64,000 nucleotides of DNA, taken from NCBI GenBank assembly GCA_013400115.1, contig VXBP01005623.1:1076263-1140262 (forward strand). Reading direction: 5' to 3'. Both the position numbers and the translations under genes were made by a program. Shown here piece by piece: positions 36,890 to 49,044 of this stretch (positions are counted from its first letter, which is position 1; the number at the start of each line of letters is the position of its first letter). The DNA comes from Rhinopomastus cyanomelas (lineage: Eukaryota; Chordata; Aves; Bucerotiformes; Rhinopomastidae). The notes beneath the pieces were generated by a model that was given only the letters and a program-made list of their open reading frames with translations, was not told where the DNA came from and did not search any database.

Positions 36890-37347
36890 CCCCTTCAGTC
36901 TTGTTCAACATCTTTGTCAGTGACATGGACAGAGGTATTGAGGGCACCCTCAGCAAGTTTTCTGACGACACCAAGCTGTGTGGTGCAGCAGACACACTGG
37001 AGGGCAGGGATGCCATCCAGAGGCACCTGGACAGGCTGGAGAGGTGGACACAAGGCAAGCTGATGGGGTTCAATAAAACCAAGTGTAGGGTCCTGCATCT
37101 GGGTCGAGGCAATCCTAAGCAGAAATACAGGCTGGGCAGTGACTGGCTGGAGAGTAGCCCTGGGGAGACGTACCTGGGGGTGCTTGTGGATGAAAAGCTC
37201 AACNCCCCATCCCTGGAGATGTTTCAGGCCAGGCTGGATGGGGCTCTAGCCATCCTGATCTAGGGTGGGGTGTCCCTGCCCATGGCAGGGGAGTAGGAGC
37301 TGGATGATCCTGTGGTCCCTTCTAACCCTGACTGATTCTATGACTTG
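36890..37347 (+). mobile_element. CR1 LINE with RT end and ORF2 C-terminus joined at a single N (class D)
   Basis: Before position 37204 the plus strand encodes the last part of the reverse transcriptase, with F-N-I-F-V-S-D-M, an S-D-D-T-K-L variant of the catalytic region and L-G-V-L-V-D-E-K-L-N. After the N it jumps to P-S-L-E-M-F-Q, the very end of ORF2, and then a class D 3' UTR (ccatggcaggggagtaggag) with tail. In other CR1 copies these parts are separated by several hundred bases, so the N marks missing sequence. Confidence 0.92.
37204..37204. other. Single N at a likely collapsed or dropped CR1 segment
   Basis: An isolated N between ctcaac and ccccatccctggag. The sequence on the two sides is not contiguous in CR1, so this N probably replaces a mis-closed stretch rather than one uncertain base. 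Confidence 0.75.
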
Positions 37348-37348
37348 G

Positions 37349-37440
37349 TCTAGGTGATCCTGCTGTGGCAGGGGGATTGGACTGGACGATCTTTCAAGGT
37401 CCCTTGCAATACCTTATGATTCTATGAGTCTATGATTCTT
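37349..37440 (+). mobile_element. CR1 LINE, 3' tail (class A), directly behind another CR1 tail
   Basis: Begins ttggtctaggtgatcctgct, then ggattggactggacgatctt and a three-octamer tail (ttatgattctatgagtctat). It starts where the tail of the 36890-37347 copy ends. Confidence 0.9.
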
Positions 37441-37454
37441 TGTTCAGTAAGGGA

Positions 37455-37650
37455 TGGAGAGTCTCCCTAACTCTTTTTGCTGTTGATGAATTTGTAGAGT
37501 CTTTTCTTGTTGTCCCTCACTATAGTAGCCAGATCAAGTTCTAAGTGGCCTTTTGCCTTTCTGTTAGACCCCTGTGCTCTTCTTGAGTAGCCTGCCCTTT
37601 CTTCCAAAAATTATGAACTTTCCTTTTGTTCCTGAGGCCTATCAGGAGCT
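37455..37650 (-). mobile_element. CR1 LINE internal fragment (ORF2 endonuclease-RT linker)
   Basis: aatttgtagagtcttttctt, gttgtccctcactatagtag, ccagatcaagttctaagtgg, cctgccctttcttccaaaaa; on the minus strand this is the Lys/Arg-rich linker of CR1 ORF2. No 3' end is present. Confidence 0.65.
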
Positions 37651-38325
37651 CCCTATTCTTATTCCCTAAGCATTAGTTTTGTTCTGCTACAAAAATGATG
37701 TGAACTGCTCTTTCATGTCCTCGGTGCCTGTACTAAGTGTTTGGACATTAGGCTTGGAATGGACCAATACAAGTGGGCTAATGGCATCACTAGAAATTTA
37801 TAACCTGCTTTAATATTAAAAGTATCAGTAAAATAGAAGTGTCCAACCTTCTCAACAAGCAAGATTTTCCTATCTCCTGTTGGTGTCAGTAAGTCTGCTG
37901 GTGTGTCTGAAGAGAGTGTAGCTCTGCATCCCTGCTGGGTGCTGTGGGCTCCGTCTGTTGAGCACATCCTGGAGTGGGGAGGTTGGAGAAATAGCATAGT
38001 GGTTGTAAAGTGCTCTGGGATGAAAGGTGTCTTGAAGGCAAAATATTTTGCTTTATTGGGTAGTATTCCAGCTGTATTAATAAAGTATCGGTTAGCAATG
38101 TTTATACATTTATCATGGCAAGATTGGTTCCAAACGTAGATTTATTGTGCAAGAAAATGAAGAGGAATCAGTCATGCTGTCAATCCAAGTTAATTTCCTG
38201 CACTTTTCCTTCTGAACCAGACAGCCTGTGCAAACACACATTTCTTAACTAGAAATGTCCTTCAAACTTAGCCCTGATGCCAGTTTGAGATTCAGCTTCC
38301 ACTAGTTTTTTTATGCTCTTGTTCA

Positions 38326-38692
38326 CCCTGAAGGTGAGAAGGCTCTGGGGGGAACTTATAGCAACATTCCAGTCCCTGAAAGGGGCCTGTCAGAAGGCTG
38401 GAGAGACTGTTCACAAGGACAGGGACAGTAGGATGAGGGGTCATGATTTGAAGCTGGAAAAGGACAGGCTGAGGCTGGACATGAGGAAAAAGTTCTTAAA
38501 TCTGATGGTGGTGGATCCCCTGGAACAGGCTACCTAGAGAGGTGCTGGAGGTCCCATCCCTGGAGCCATTCAAGGTCAGGCTGGCTGAGGCAACCTGGTC
38601 TAGTTAGAGCTCTCCCTGCTTGTTGTAGAGGGGTTGGACTAGGTGCCCTCTGGAGGTTCCTTCGAACCCCACACATTCTATAATTCTGTGAT
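38326..38692 (+). mobile_element. CR1 LINE 3' fragment (class B)
   Basis: cattccagtccctgaaaggg, tgttcacaaggacagggaca, atgaggaaaaagttcttaaa, cctggaacaggctacctaga, gttagagctctccctgcttg, tail cattctataattctgtgatt. Nearly the same layout as 40860-41215. Confidence 0.93.
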
Positions 38693-40859
38693 TTCTGGCC
38701 CAGTTGAAAGGGAAATTCTGTCCCTTTTAAAAAGAAAGAAGTTGGACCAGCAATGTTCTCTCATTCAAAGAGACACTAGAAGTGCTCAGCATGGACTGTT
38801 CCTGAACAGTTGGCCTCCCTTCTCTTCTGCTGATCAACGGTCTCTTAGCTCAGTAGTTTGAAAAGCAAACTATATCTTGAGACGTGCATGTTCCACCTCA
38901 GACCTCTCTGACTGTTTCGAGTAACTGATGCGCTGCCGCACTTGGGGTTGTCGATGAAATACAACAGTTTTTAAAAACATGAGCTTTTCCCACATCCCCT
39001 TTGGTTTCATTGCATCCAAATCACTACTTTTGTGCTTATGGATGTCAGGTATCAAACTAGGTATTTTAAGCTGATGTAGGAGGGCAATTGTCACTGAAGC
39101 TCTAAAGCATCCTAGAGGGAGAAGAAGCCCCTCATTTGAAAGTGGTGGCTTTTATTTTAAATCTGTCCAGCTCTACAGCCAGCAACTTCGATTGCCTGTA
39201 GTTTTTGAGAAGTGCTGAATCAAATGTAAGGAACCTAGAGACAGTGGTGTGAACTGCTGGAACTGACACATATGACATTGTTTAGTCTCGAGCCTGACAA
39301 AGATGTCCATCGAGTTTTGGTAAACAAGCACGGGGATTATTTCTAGACAGGATGCGTCAAGTTTTCTGCGTGTGGGCGTCTGCGAGGCCCCATTCATCAA
39401 CTCGGTGAAGGTGTAAAGGGTTTTAATGACCTCCTAAATCTCCTTCTTTGGCTGGCCTGGCAGGATGCCTTCCAAGGCCGGTCACCCAAATAAGCAGGTT
39501 CACTGGGTCTGTAAACAATCATAGATCAGACTGAACGACAATCGCTGGCGAACTCAGAGCAGGGAGAGCTGAACGTGTCCAACACTTTGTTGTCAGGGCA
39601 GTACAGGTCAGCTCTGTTTGTTCATGCACCTATTAGCCTTCAGCTTTCCTGATCCTCTGCATCTTTTACAGGGGTCTCATTTTCCCACTGTCTGCACAGA
39701 CAGAGGAAGTGATTTTTGTGGGAAAAGAGTCAAGCAGCCGTCCAGCTGACCCCCACTGCTCCTAACTACCTTGCAGACACAATTTATTTACGCAGCCATG
39801 GGCTTACATTTGTTTTATTTGCTTTGCCATACAAGTAAAGCTATTAAGGCTTCACAGCTGCTGACTAAAGCAGGCAACAATGCAAATTCCCATTTCCACA
39901 GCATCTTGGCAGCTATTGACTTTATACATGAGATAGTCTTCAAAGGGAAGGAATGCATAAGAGGGCATGGCTGGTCAGCAGGTTCATTAGGTGCTGTGTT
40001 GGCAGATGGCTTTGTCCGAGAGACTGGGATGCTGTAATCAGCTGAAATGTCCAAGGTTTTGGTGAGGAAACAGGTCAGCGAGAAAAATACAGTGTTTTAA
40101 ACAAAGTGTCTGATGATAGAGAGAGGGGGGAGAGTTTTCTTCACAGTCTAGTGTAAATGCCTGTAATCAGGAATACAGAACATTAAACCTCATACATGCT
40201 TTGGGTTCCTTTCCCCACAACAATCTATTCCAGTGCCGAGGAAAGCAAACGCTGGAATTCAACGGGCGGTTCTTAAAGACCTCTCGGTCCCTTGGCAGGG
40301 TTCTGGCAGGCGAGGGGCAGCTCTGGCTGATCACATAGCATGTGTTATGAACTGCATTTGATTTTATGGCTTTCCAAAAAGCTGTCCAAAACGGAGGTTG
40401 GTTGGTTTGGGGCATTTTTTCTCTCCCGCTTCACTGTGTAAGATGTTTCTGCCATCTTAACATGTGTTATTCCTCACCCAGTTGACCCAGGACAGGGAGG
40501 TATTTGCCAAGAGGTTGAGCAGCTCCCAAAGGTAGTGACTGGAGTGGAGATCTTGCTGGTCTAGTTTGGAATAATTTGTCTTTTACCCATCCTCACCTTC
40601 GGGGACCTCCTCCCTGCCCTCTCCTTTAAAATTCTGTTAAACCCTTGTTTGTTTCTGTATTACTGCAGCACCTGAATTTGCCACTGTCCACTGGTAATGT
40701 GCATGCCAAGTGGCTTCTTCTAGGATGGCAGCTCTATGGGTATTTCTTAAGCATTGAGAAAATAAACAAAACCTGATGTGCAGGCAAGGCTTTCTGAAAC
40801 CCCACATCTGCTGCAGCTGCTCTGAAAAGATCATCCTTGATATAACTCCTGTGTATGTA
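38693..40859. other. Intergenic stretch, repeat-free
   Basis: Just over 2 kb of unique sequence without CR1, containing the Sox/Oct-like motif at 39876. No supported coding exon. Confidence 0.5.
39870..39895 (+). promoter_or_regulatory. Sox/Oct-like composite motif in unique DNA
   Basis: AACAATGCAAAT at 39876-39887 puts a Sox-type AACAAT and an octamer ATGCAAAT in overlapping register. It is embedded in a repeat-free stretch (about 38700-40850). Motif-level evidence only. Confidence 0.3.
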
Positions 40860-41215
40860 AGGTCTGGGGGAACATTATAGAGACCTTCCAGTCCCTGAAA
40901 GGAGCCTCTCAGAAGGCTGAGGAAGACTGTTCACAAGGGCAGGGAATGATAGGGTGAGAGGTCAAGGTTTGAAGCTGGAAAAGGGGAGATTAAGACTGGA
41001 CAGGTGGAAAAAGTTCTTGAATCTGAGGGTGGGGGATCTCTGGAACAGGCTGCCCAGAGAGGTGGTGGAGGCCCCAACCCTGGAGCTGTTCAATGTCAGG
41101 CTGGCTGGGGCTCTGGACAAACTTTTCTAGTTAGAGGTGTCCCTGCTTGATGTAGGAGGTTGGAATAGATGACCTTTCAAGGTCCCTTCCCATCCAATAC
41201 ACTTTATGATGTAAT
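40860..41215 (+). mobile_element. CR1 LINE 3' fragment (class B)
   Basis: cttccagtccctgaaaggag, tgttcacaagggcagggaat, gtggaaaaagttcttgaatc, tctggaacaggctgcccaga, gttagaggtgtccctgcttg, with a decayed tail tttatgatgtaatgatac. Confidence 0.93.
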
Positions 41216-41769
41216 GATACCAAAGATGCATAAAACCCAGCAGGATCAGACCTGAGTGAGTCTCTGTGGAGGGCAGATGTTTACTTGTCCCTGCCAAAGG
41301 CAGCCACAGTAGAGAGAGAGATGTCACTTGCTAAAGAAACTCCAGCAGTTGTTGTACCAGTTTCAGTGGAAGTTACTGACGTGGCTTGGCAGTGTGAACT
41401 TCTCTGTTCATCCAGAGCTGTCTAAACATCACCTGCCATTACCACATCTGAGCAATGCCTGGTGGCTTCACAGCACCTTCCTCTCATGGGGAGGTTCCTG
41501 TTTTAGAGTCAGCACACTGAGATGCTGGGTAAAGCCACGTGCAGATGTGGTCACACAGCAGTGAACACAGACCTCTTGGTCCTAGGTCAGCTGCACAGGG
41601 ATCAGCCTTCCTCTCTGGTGTGACTGGGTGTGGTAAGGCAACCTCAAGCACCACGTGTGGTATGTGAGGAAAACCCAAACTACCATGAATAGGAACGCTT
41701 TTGCTTTCAGAAGGACTGCTAGCTGGAAACCTTTCATGGGATAACTGGTCTGGGCTGAGGCCATGGTCT

Positions 41770-41853
41770 AGGGATTAGGGAGATGTTGGTATGAGAGCTG
41801 ATCTTGATGATCCTGGAGGTCTTTTCCATCCATAACGATTCTATCGTTCTAAG
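41770..41853 (+). mobile_element. CR1 LINE, 3' tail only
   Basis: tagggattagggagatgttg, gctgatcttgatgatcctgg, aggtcttttccatccataac, tail gattctatcgttcta. Same type as the tail at 63783-63842. Confidence 0.78.
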
Positions 41854-41863
41854 TACAAAATGC

Positions 41864-42488
41864 CATCAGTGTATCCAGGTGGCCAAGGAGGCAAACAGCA
41901 TCCTGACATGCATCAGAAATAGTGTGGCTAGCAGGAGTAGACAGGTTATCACCCCCTGTACTCAGCACTGGTGAGGCCTCATCTCAAGTACTGGGGTCAG
42001 TTTTAGGCACCTCAATACAAGAAGGACTTTAAGGTGCTGGAGTGTGCCCACCACATGAATGGTGAAAGGCTAGAGCACAGGTCTGATGAGGAGCAGCTGA
42101 GGGAACTGGAGTTGTTTAGTCTAGAGAAGAGAAGGCTGAGGGGAGACCTTATTGCTCTTTACAGCTACCTCAGAGGAGGGTGTAGAGAGGTGGCGATTCG
42201 TCTCTTCTCCCAAGTCATGAGTGACAGGACAAGAGGACATGGACTCAAGTTGTGCCAGGGGAGGTTTAGATTGAACATCAAGAAAAATGTCTTCCCTGAC
42301 AGAGTGGTCAGGGATTGGAACAGGCTGCCCAGGGAGGAGGTGGAGTCGCCATCCCTGGAAGAGTTAAAAAAACCAAGTAGATGTGGCCCTGGGGAACAGA
42401 GTTTAATGGGCAGGATGGGGTTGGGTTGATGGTTGGACTGGATGATCTGGAAGATCTCTTCCAATATTAATGATTCTATGATTCTATT
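41864..42488 (+). mobile_element. CR1 LINE, about 625 bp (class C)
   Basis: catcagtgtatccaggtggc, gtgtggctagcaggagtaga, ggtgaggcctcatctcaagt, the ORF2 C-terminal frame 42034-42360, a run of A at 42364, then ggttgggttgatggttggac and the tail gattctatgattctatt. It starts 11 bp behind the tail of the previous copy, same orientation. Confidence 0.93.
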
Positions 42489-42960
42489 TCTTTAGGCTCT
42501 CACCAGATTTAAATGTTCACATTTACATTTAATTACAAAGCTCCCTACCACATAATGAAACTGAATCACACTGTCAGACTGGGATGGATCCCACTGCTGT
42601 TAAAGTTCCTTAAAAGAATTCCTACTGCTCTTAGTGGTGTGGATTTAGATTCCCAAACCCTCCTCAGAGTCACCCGACAGAGCTCACTCGTGCTCTTCAG
42701 TGACACCATTGATAGAAGTAGTCCAAAACCTCCTACACAAAATGTCACAGCTTAGGAATGAAAGTTGACTAAATCGAGCTCAGCTATGGAAGGTTTCCCT
42801 TGGGGCTGGAAACTTGGGCATCGAGTAAAGTCAATCATGGGCAAAAAATGTTAGGAAAAAAAATATCCCTGGATCTTGCATAGGTGTACAGACTGCAGCC
42901 AGGCCCGTGGGCTGTGTCTCCTGGGTGCCTCTAGGTGTGCAGGTGCAGGGAACCAAACAC

Positions 42961-43077
42961 AGAATCATAGAATCACTAGGGATTGGAAGGGACCTTGAAA
43001 CATCATCCAGTCAAATCCCCCTGCCACAGCAGGATCACCCAGACCAAGTCACACAGGAACACATCCAGGCAGGCTTT
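42961..43077 (-). mobile_element. CR1 LINE, 3' tail (class A)
   Basis: agaatcatagaatcactagg, accttgaaacatcatccagt, gatcacccagaccaagtcac, truncated after catccaggcaggc. Confidence 0.92.
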
Positions 43078-45167
43078 CATAACACTAGTCTTTCTCTCTG
43101 GTTCTATCTCTTGTGCACTACCATTTGCTCAGTTGTCTTTTTTGATGTTAAAGATGTCAAATTATTTGAAGAGCAGAAGAATAAGTCTTCTAACAGCTTT
43201 GTCTGCACTTATTTTGAGAAGTACAAAAGCAGATCTGTCACCCAGTTGTCTGCCAAGCTGAAATTTGGTTCTGGAACTATTTATTGAGTAGACAGTGCTC
43301 TAAAAATGTAACTTCTCATATCAGGAAACACAGTGCAGACACACTCTGTCTGCCCCTCTTCTCAAACAGAACCCCAGATGCTTGCATGCTGACAGATGTT
43401 GGACCTGGCTCTTTCAAAAGCCTCGTGTAACACAGGCAGCCCAAGTGTGCTTGTACCTGCCTGCACACATCTCAGACATTAAAGTGTCTCAACTTCTACT
43501 GATCGCTTGCACTGGCTTCATGAGAGACGTTTTCATTTGTATCTGGTTGCATCTCCTGTGTTTGCTTTGCTCCTGCCCTGTGCTCCGGTAAGAGGGGAGG
43601 CAAAGTACCCAGTGTAGTGATGGGTGAAGCCCATAGTAGTGAAAAATACATCTCAGTATTTAGAACCTCTGTCTATGTCTTCTTAGGTAGTTACCCCAGA
43701 ATAGCTCAGGGAATTATTAACTATTACAAGATACCTGGAAAACGAAGTATCTGCTTGTGATGCCAGCAAAGCTGAAAGCCTCTCACCAGTCTATACTAAG
43801 TAGATATTTATAAAATGTGGGTATTTCCACTGTCTTTATTTCATAACATATTTGTCTTCTGAGCATCTCATGACTGAACGTGAAACACTACAACCTGATG
43901 AAACTTATTTAATGGAAAGAAGTTTGATCCCAGCCTCCTGCTACCCAAAGGTGATTGCAAACTCCGTGTTTGAGGTGGCAACACCAACTGTCATGTTGCC
44001 TGTGAGTGTACCTGAAGCATTTCTGCTACAGGCTATACTGCCCTCGTTTGTGGGTGTAGAGGTCCTTTTCATCTTTCTTTCAACTTGCAGCCTGCTGGTA
44101 GCCAGAAGCCATTATGGGTGTAGAAATTCGCAGAGGGGAAAAAGAAGTTCCTCTAATGAAGGGTCAATTGAAATTTCCCCCAGCCATTGGCCAGTGTATT
44201 TAAAGAATTACTACAGTAATTATATTTTATGAGCATGAGTAATTTTTCTGTTTTTAAAAAAGTGCTTCATTTTGCCCATCTCTTTTAGTACATTTCCATT
44301 TGGTGTGGTTTGGCTGCACAGAGAACTGTGGCAGCTGGTTGCTTGAAAATATGTCGCCGAGTGCCAGATTCCTCAGCTCTGGCATACCTGTGGGCCACAT
44401 GTATGGGTGTAATTGCAAACAGCTGTCCACCCACCCATCTAACAGCTAGGAGCAGTCATTTCAGAAAAAGAAGGCTAGAACAGTCCACTCTGAGGGTGAG
44501 GAACCGCAGGACTGGCTGTTTGTGTGTTTGTTTGTTTATTTGTAGTGTATTACTAGCTAGTGGCCTTCAGAGACAAGCTCCTGCACCATTGTCACGATGC
44601 AGTGTCTTGCAGGACCACAACAGATACCGACTAAACCAAGCAACAACTTGTAACAACAAGAGCACAAACATTTTAAGAGCTTTCTTGTGAATTAAAGGAC
44701 TTTTTATGGTGTCTGTGGAACAAAGAAGAGGGAAAGCACAAAGTCTCAGGTGCGCACTGGGACAAGTCCCTTGGAGCTAAGTGTCCAACGAATTGCTCAG
44801 CATAGACTTCTTCGAAGACAACTATGACTCCAGGTCCAAACTGACCTTCTCACCTGCAGTGAGAATCACACATCAGGAATCACTGATGAGTCCTTGATAG
44901 TCTTGGTTTGATCTGAACTCATATCCAAGGTCGTCCTGATCCAGGCATCCTGAGTTCGGTGGTTGCAGTCAAATTTAGTAATGACTAGAGTCACCTCGGT
45001 GCGTTTTCTAAACTGGATCTACTTAAGTTCTCTATTCAGATCCCCTTTTGGGAATGAGTCTTTCGAGGTAGTGTGCATGATCCTAAAGTCCTCAGCTAAA
45101 ATTCTTCAAGTTTAGGATGCTCAGAGTCTAGACCCACAGGCAAATGTACTGATATTACATATTCAGA
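43078..45167. other. Intergenic stretch, no recognised feature
   Basis: About 2 kb of unique DNA with a short TTTG-rich run near 44520-44545. ORFs of up to 126 codons show no motif and no plausible exon structure. Confidence 0.5.
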
Positions 45168-45578
45168 ATGAATCTCATGCGGAAAGACTGAAAGAGCTGG
45201 GGCCCTTTGGTTTGAAGACTAGGAGGCTGAGAGGAGACCTCATCACTCTCTACAACGACCTGAAAGGACTTTGTGGAGAGGTTGGTGCCGGTCTCTTCTC
45301 ACAAGCAGTTAGTGATAGAACAAGAGGGAATGGTTTCAAGTCACAAGAGAGCAAGTTTAGACTAGATATGAGGAAGAATTTTTTCACAGGAAGGGTGGTC
45401 AAGCACTGGAATAGGCTTCCCAGGGAGGTGGTTGAGTCGCCAACCCTGGATGTGTTTAAAGATCATTTGGATGAGGTGTTGAGGGTTATGGTTTAGGAAT
45501 GAACTTGTAAGGTAGGGTGGATGGTTGGACTCAATGATTCCAGAGGTCTTTTCCAACCACAGTGATTCTGTGAGTGAT
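45168..45578 (+). mobile_element. CR1 LINE 3' fragment (class C)
   Basis: Sense: gaatctcatgcggaaagact, aggagacctcatcactctct, then the ORF2 C-terminal frame 45212-45496 (S-K-F-R-L-D-M-R-K-N-F-F), gtagggtggatggttggact, cagaggtcttttccaaccac, and a single-octamer tail. Confidence 0.93.
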
Positions 45579-48339
45579 ATATATGTATGTATTTTCTACT
45601 CACTGACTAACACTGAAACCATCTCTTTCCTCTAGCCCACCTCTTCCCTTCTGCTAGCTATTCAAACAACAGAATAGCAGCTGTTGAGATCTAGGATATC
45701 CTCGGAGCTGGTAGAGGACACAGAGGCAGCACCATGATTCCTTGATCTATATGAACAGGGTATTTGGAGGCAAGGCAATTCTGGAGAGCTAGAGTGCTGT
45801 TGCAGGAGCAGGGGGGAAGATGTAACTTCTTGTAGACTTTCAACCATTCAGTCTGCAAACAGGGTGCAGATGAGTAGTTTAGAACATCCTCAAAGCTGCT
45901 TTTCATCTGCTCTGAACTGTCCAAGGCTAGGTGGTGGACCTAGGGCATGGTCGGTCATTGAAGAAAGAAGGACTTGCCTGCATATTCCTCCCTAGCCAGA
46001 AATGCTATATGTGTTCTATACAGACTACAAACAAATTAAGAGGCTAAAACCAAATGCTCACTTCACTACATACACGTATAAACCAAATACCAAGCTTTTC
46101 TTGCCCAATTATTTTCTCCTTCTCTTGTTGTTAGGCTCCAGATTCTCCTGGAAGGCAAGCAACATCTTCCTGGAGAGATTTACCCTGGGCTCAGAGGAGG
46201 TCGAGCGCAGAGCCTTTCCCGTTATGTCTCAAGGCTCCCTGGAAAACCGTACAGGTGCCAAGGATCTGTCGGCGCACTGTCACAGGAAGCAGAACGTGCC
46301 TGAACAAAATAAAACTGAGGCTGTGGTGTGGTACAGCACGTCCTTGAACTGGTCACTCCTGACCGGTCAAGGTCCGAATGCGCTGAACGGACCTCATTTG
46401 CCGTTTGGATGTGCCTCGTGGTGATTTACCGCTGATGCGATGCTGCGATGCCGTTACTCACTGCGCAGCTCCACAGGCGCATAACACATAAAGTCTGCAC
46501 CGCGTCACAAGGAGAGCTGGACATCAGCTCCAAGCATTTATTTTGTGGCCCAAATGGTTTTTTCCGCAGCCAAAATGCTGTCTCCCATCATAAATGCTAC
46601 CCATAAATACTATATAATGGGAACAAGGTGTCAGCTAGAGGCTTGCAGGCTCTGCCTAGGTCTTAATGGTTTTGTTCCCATTTTTTGACACACAGCACCA
46701 CGGTTGGGCTGCTACTAGGGTGACTTGACTGTTGTTTTCCAAACAGATGCAGTGAGACCTAGATCTGTATCAGACAGAGGCACAGGATGTGAGTACTAGC
46801 ACGAGAGCCAGGCACAGATTGTTACTGGTCCAGTGACTGCCAGTTTCTTTGCAGAACTGAGCTCCCACCGTTGTCCAGCAGGATCACTAGGCAGCACTCC
46901 TGTAAAGCAGATGCACAAGGGCACATGAAAAGAACACTCTGTCTCTCCTTCTGCCTCCAGCAATGAAGGTTATGAATGGAAAAAGGCAGGTATCTTGTTT
47001 AAAAACAGATCTTTTGTTTAAAAACAAGAAGAAATGGTAATCTTGTGCTCCTCTGACAGTGCCTTCCAACTTTGTGTCATCAATGCACTCATAAGCCTGT
47101 TCCTACTTTTTGAGCCAATACCAGTCCTTAAGGAGCTCCATTAGTAGCCTGTCTCCAGCCCAATACTTCCTCTCTTGACACAGCCTGCTGTCATCTCTAC
47201 TTTAACTGGTTTTCTAGCCATCTCACAGGTTCTCCACTAATTCCCCCTTTCTGTATGAGACACTTTCTCACATGGCTCCAAGCCAACTGTACTTCTGTTG
47301 TTGAGAGAAAAGCCAGCTCAGAAAAGCCATCATGTTAGTCTGGCACAACCAGACCAGACTAAAAAAGGCATTTCTGTTTTCCTGCCTAACTTCACTCTTT
47401 CCTACCAAGTCTGTTCTACAGACCTGCACGATGCTGCAAACTCAATGACCCAAGATAACGAGACTGCCTTCTCTTCTTGTCCCAGTTTGAAAGATGGATA
47501 TGGTGCTTTCCGTTCTTGAGTCATCTCCTCTGTCTCAAGTGTCCACGAGGAGAAATTTTCAATGAGAAGATGCTGCTTCCTCAAAATTACTGGAGCAGGC
47601 ATCCTCTTCAAACCAGCTTGGAGATGGTTCCTTGAGTTCTGCTTCTATTGCCATAAGGCTAATTCCCTCTGGCCATACTGTGTCTCTCTCTTTCGTCGGT
47701 GACACTGGGCATAAAGGGAAACAAAAAGCACAAGGCATCAGTTTTAGGAAAAATCATTATTAAACTCCACCCTTGCCTAGTGCATGGCTATTCCCTGGCT
47801 TCTCTTCCTAATTCCTAGTTACAGGGCTGAAACATTTGTTGGTGTTTGTTTTATTTCCTTTGTAAGGTCTAACACAGCTTGACTTTTGGCAATTCATATC
47901 TATTTCTGCTCTTTGACCTTATAAGATGCTGCTTTCTCAGCTGATTAATCTTTCTTCCCATGCCTTTTAGGCTCTCTGTGATTATCCATGTGATTTTTAA
48001 GGTGGATTTTTATTCAGTTCCTTCCTACAAGGTCCCCTCCTACCTTTACCCTTTTTAGGAAACAAGTCCAGGATGTTTTTTGGACTCTGTCTCAAAGCAG
48101 TCACAGTTTTAAGTAACTGTTGTTTTTCAACCCAATACTGAGAAGTGTACAGCTCCTTTCTGAGGTAATTCTTCTTCATATCTTTCACTAATCCATCACT
48201 ATTCTTTTCATTATTACTATTTTTATCCTGACTTGTCCAGATCAGTGCAGAGCTTGAAATACCTTTGGTCCAGTTGAGAATCTGTTCAGTGTCTGTACAG
48301 AATGGGGGATTCCAGAGACATGGAACAGTGCCACAGGTA
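45579..48339. other. Intergenic stretch, no recognised feature
   Basis: Mostly unique DNA. A piece around 47060-47260 faintly recalls an antisense CR1 RT region (tttgtgtcatcaatgcactc) but is too diverged to call. Confidence 0.45.
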
Positions 48340-48480
48340 GCTAAATATATACCAATAATATATTGCTACCAATAAAACACAATAGCAATATTATATAAAT
48401 GTAGTAATATAATAAATAGATATAATAATCTGACAAAAATATATTGTAATTTTGGTAAAGATGTACATATTCATATAGAG
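48340..48480. repeat. AT-rich low-complexity stretch
   Basis: About 140 bp of almost pure A/T built from ATATAAT and AATAATAT motifs, followed by a short GAGAGAGAGA run. Confidence 0.85.
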
Positions 48481-48550
48481 AGAGAGACAATGCAAAGAGA
48501 TCTATCAAGCTTAATTATTTAATACAGTAGCAAAGTATGGTGATGGATCT

Positions 48551-48854
48551 TATAGAATCATAGAATCATTAGGGATTGGAAGGGACCTTGAAAGATCATC
48601 CAGTCCAATCCCATTCCCACAGCAGGATCACCTAGACCAAGCCACACAGGAACATATCCAGGTGGGTCTTAAACATCACCAGTGAAGGGGACTCCACAAC
48701 TCCCCTGGGCAGCCCCGTCCAGCACTCTGTCACCCTCATTGTCAAGAAGTTCCTTCTCATATTTATGTGGAACCTCCTACGTTCCAGCTCACACCCATTG
48801 CCATTTGTCCTATCACTAGATGACATCGAGAAGAGCCTGGCTCCATCCTCCTGA
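48551..48854 (-). mobile_element. CR1 LINE 3' fragment (class A)
   Basis: tatagaatcatagaatcatt, agggattggaagggaccttg, gatcacctagaccaagccac, the ORF2 C-terminus (minus-strand frame 48632-48826), truncated at ctccatcctcctga, right where the tail of the next CR1 begins. Confidence 0.93.
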
Positions 48855-48856
48855 AT

Positions 48857-48945
48857 AACACAGAAACACAGAACAATCCTGGCTGGAAAGGACCTCCTAG
48901 ACCACCGAGTCCAACCATACCTACAACAAAAAACCTAAATACCTG
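48857..48945 (-). mobile_element. CR1 LINE, 3' tail of a different class
   Basis: aacacagaaacacagaacaa, tcctggctggaaaggacctc, gagtccaaccatacctacaa. Its tail abuts the truncated 5' end of the class A copy at 48551-48854, giving a head-to-tail pair on the minus strand. Confidence 0.75.
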
Positions 48946-49044
48946 AATACCTGGTTGATCCACAGACACAAACTAGAAAGCCTAGAAAACATGAAAGGGA
49001 ATGAATCCACTTCTTTCACAGCTCACACAAGCAGCTTTTAACTA

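Noticed and set aside
47060..47260. Possible antisense CR1 reverse transcriptase fragment
   Set aside because: Only a short stretch resembles the consensus; too diverged to separate from chance by eye.
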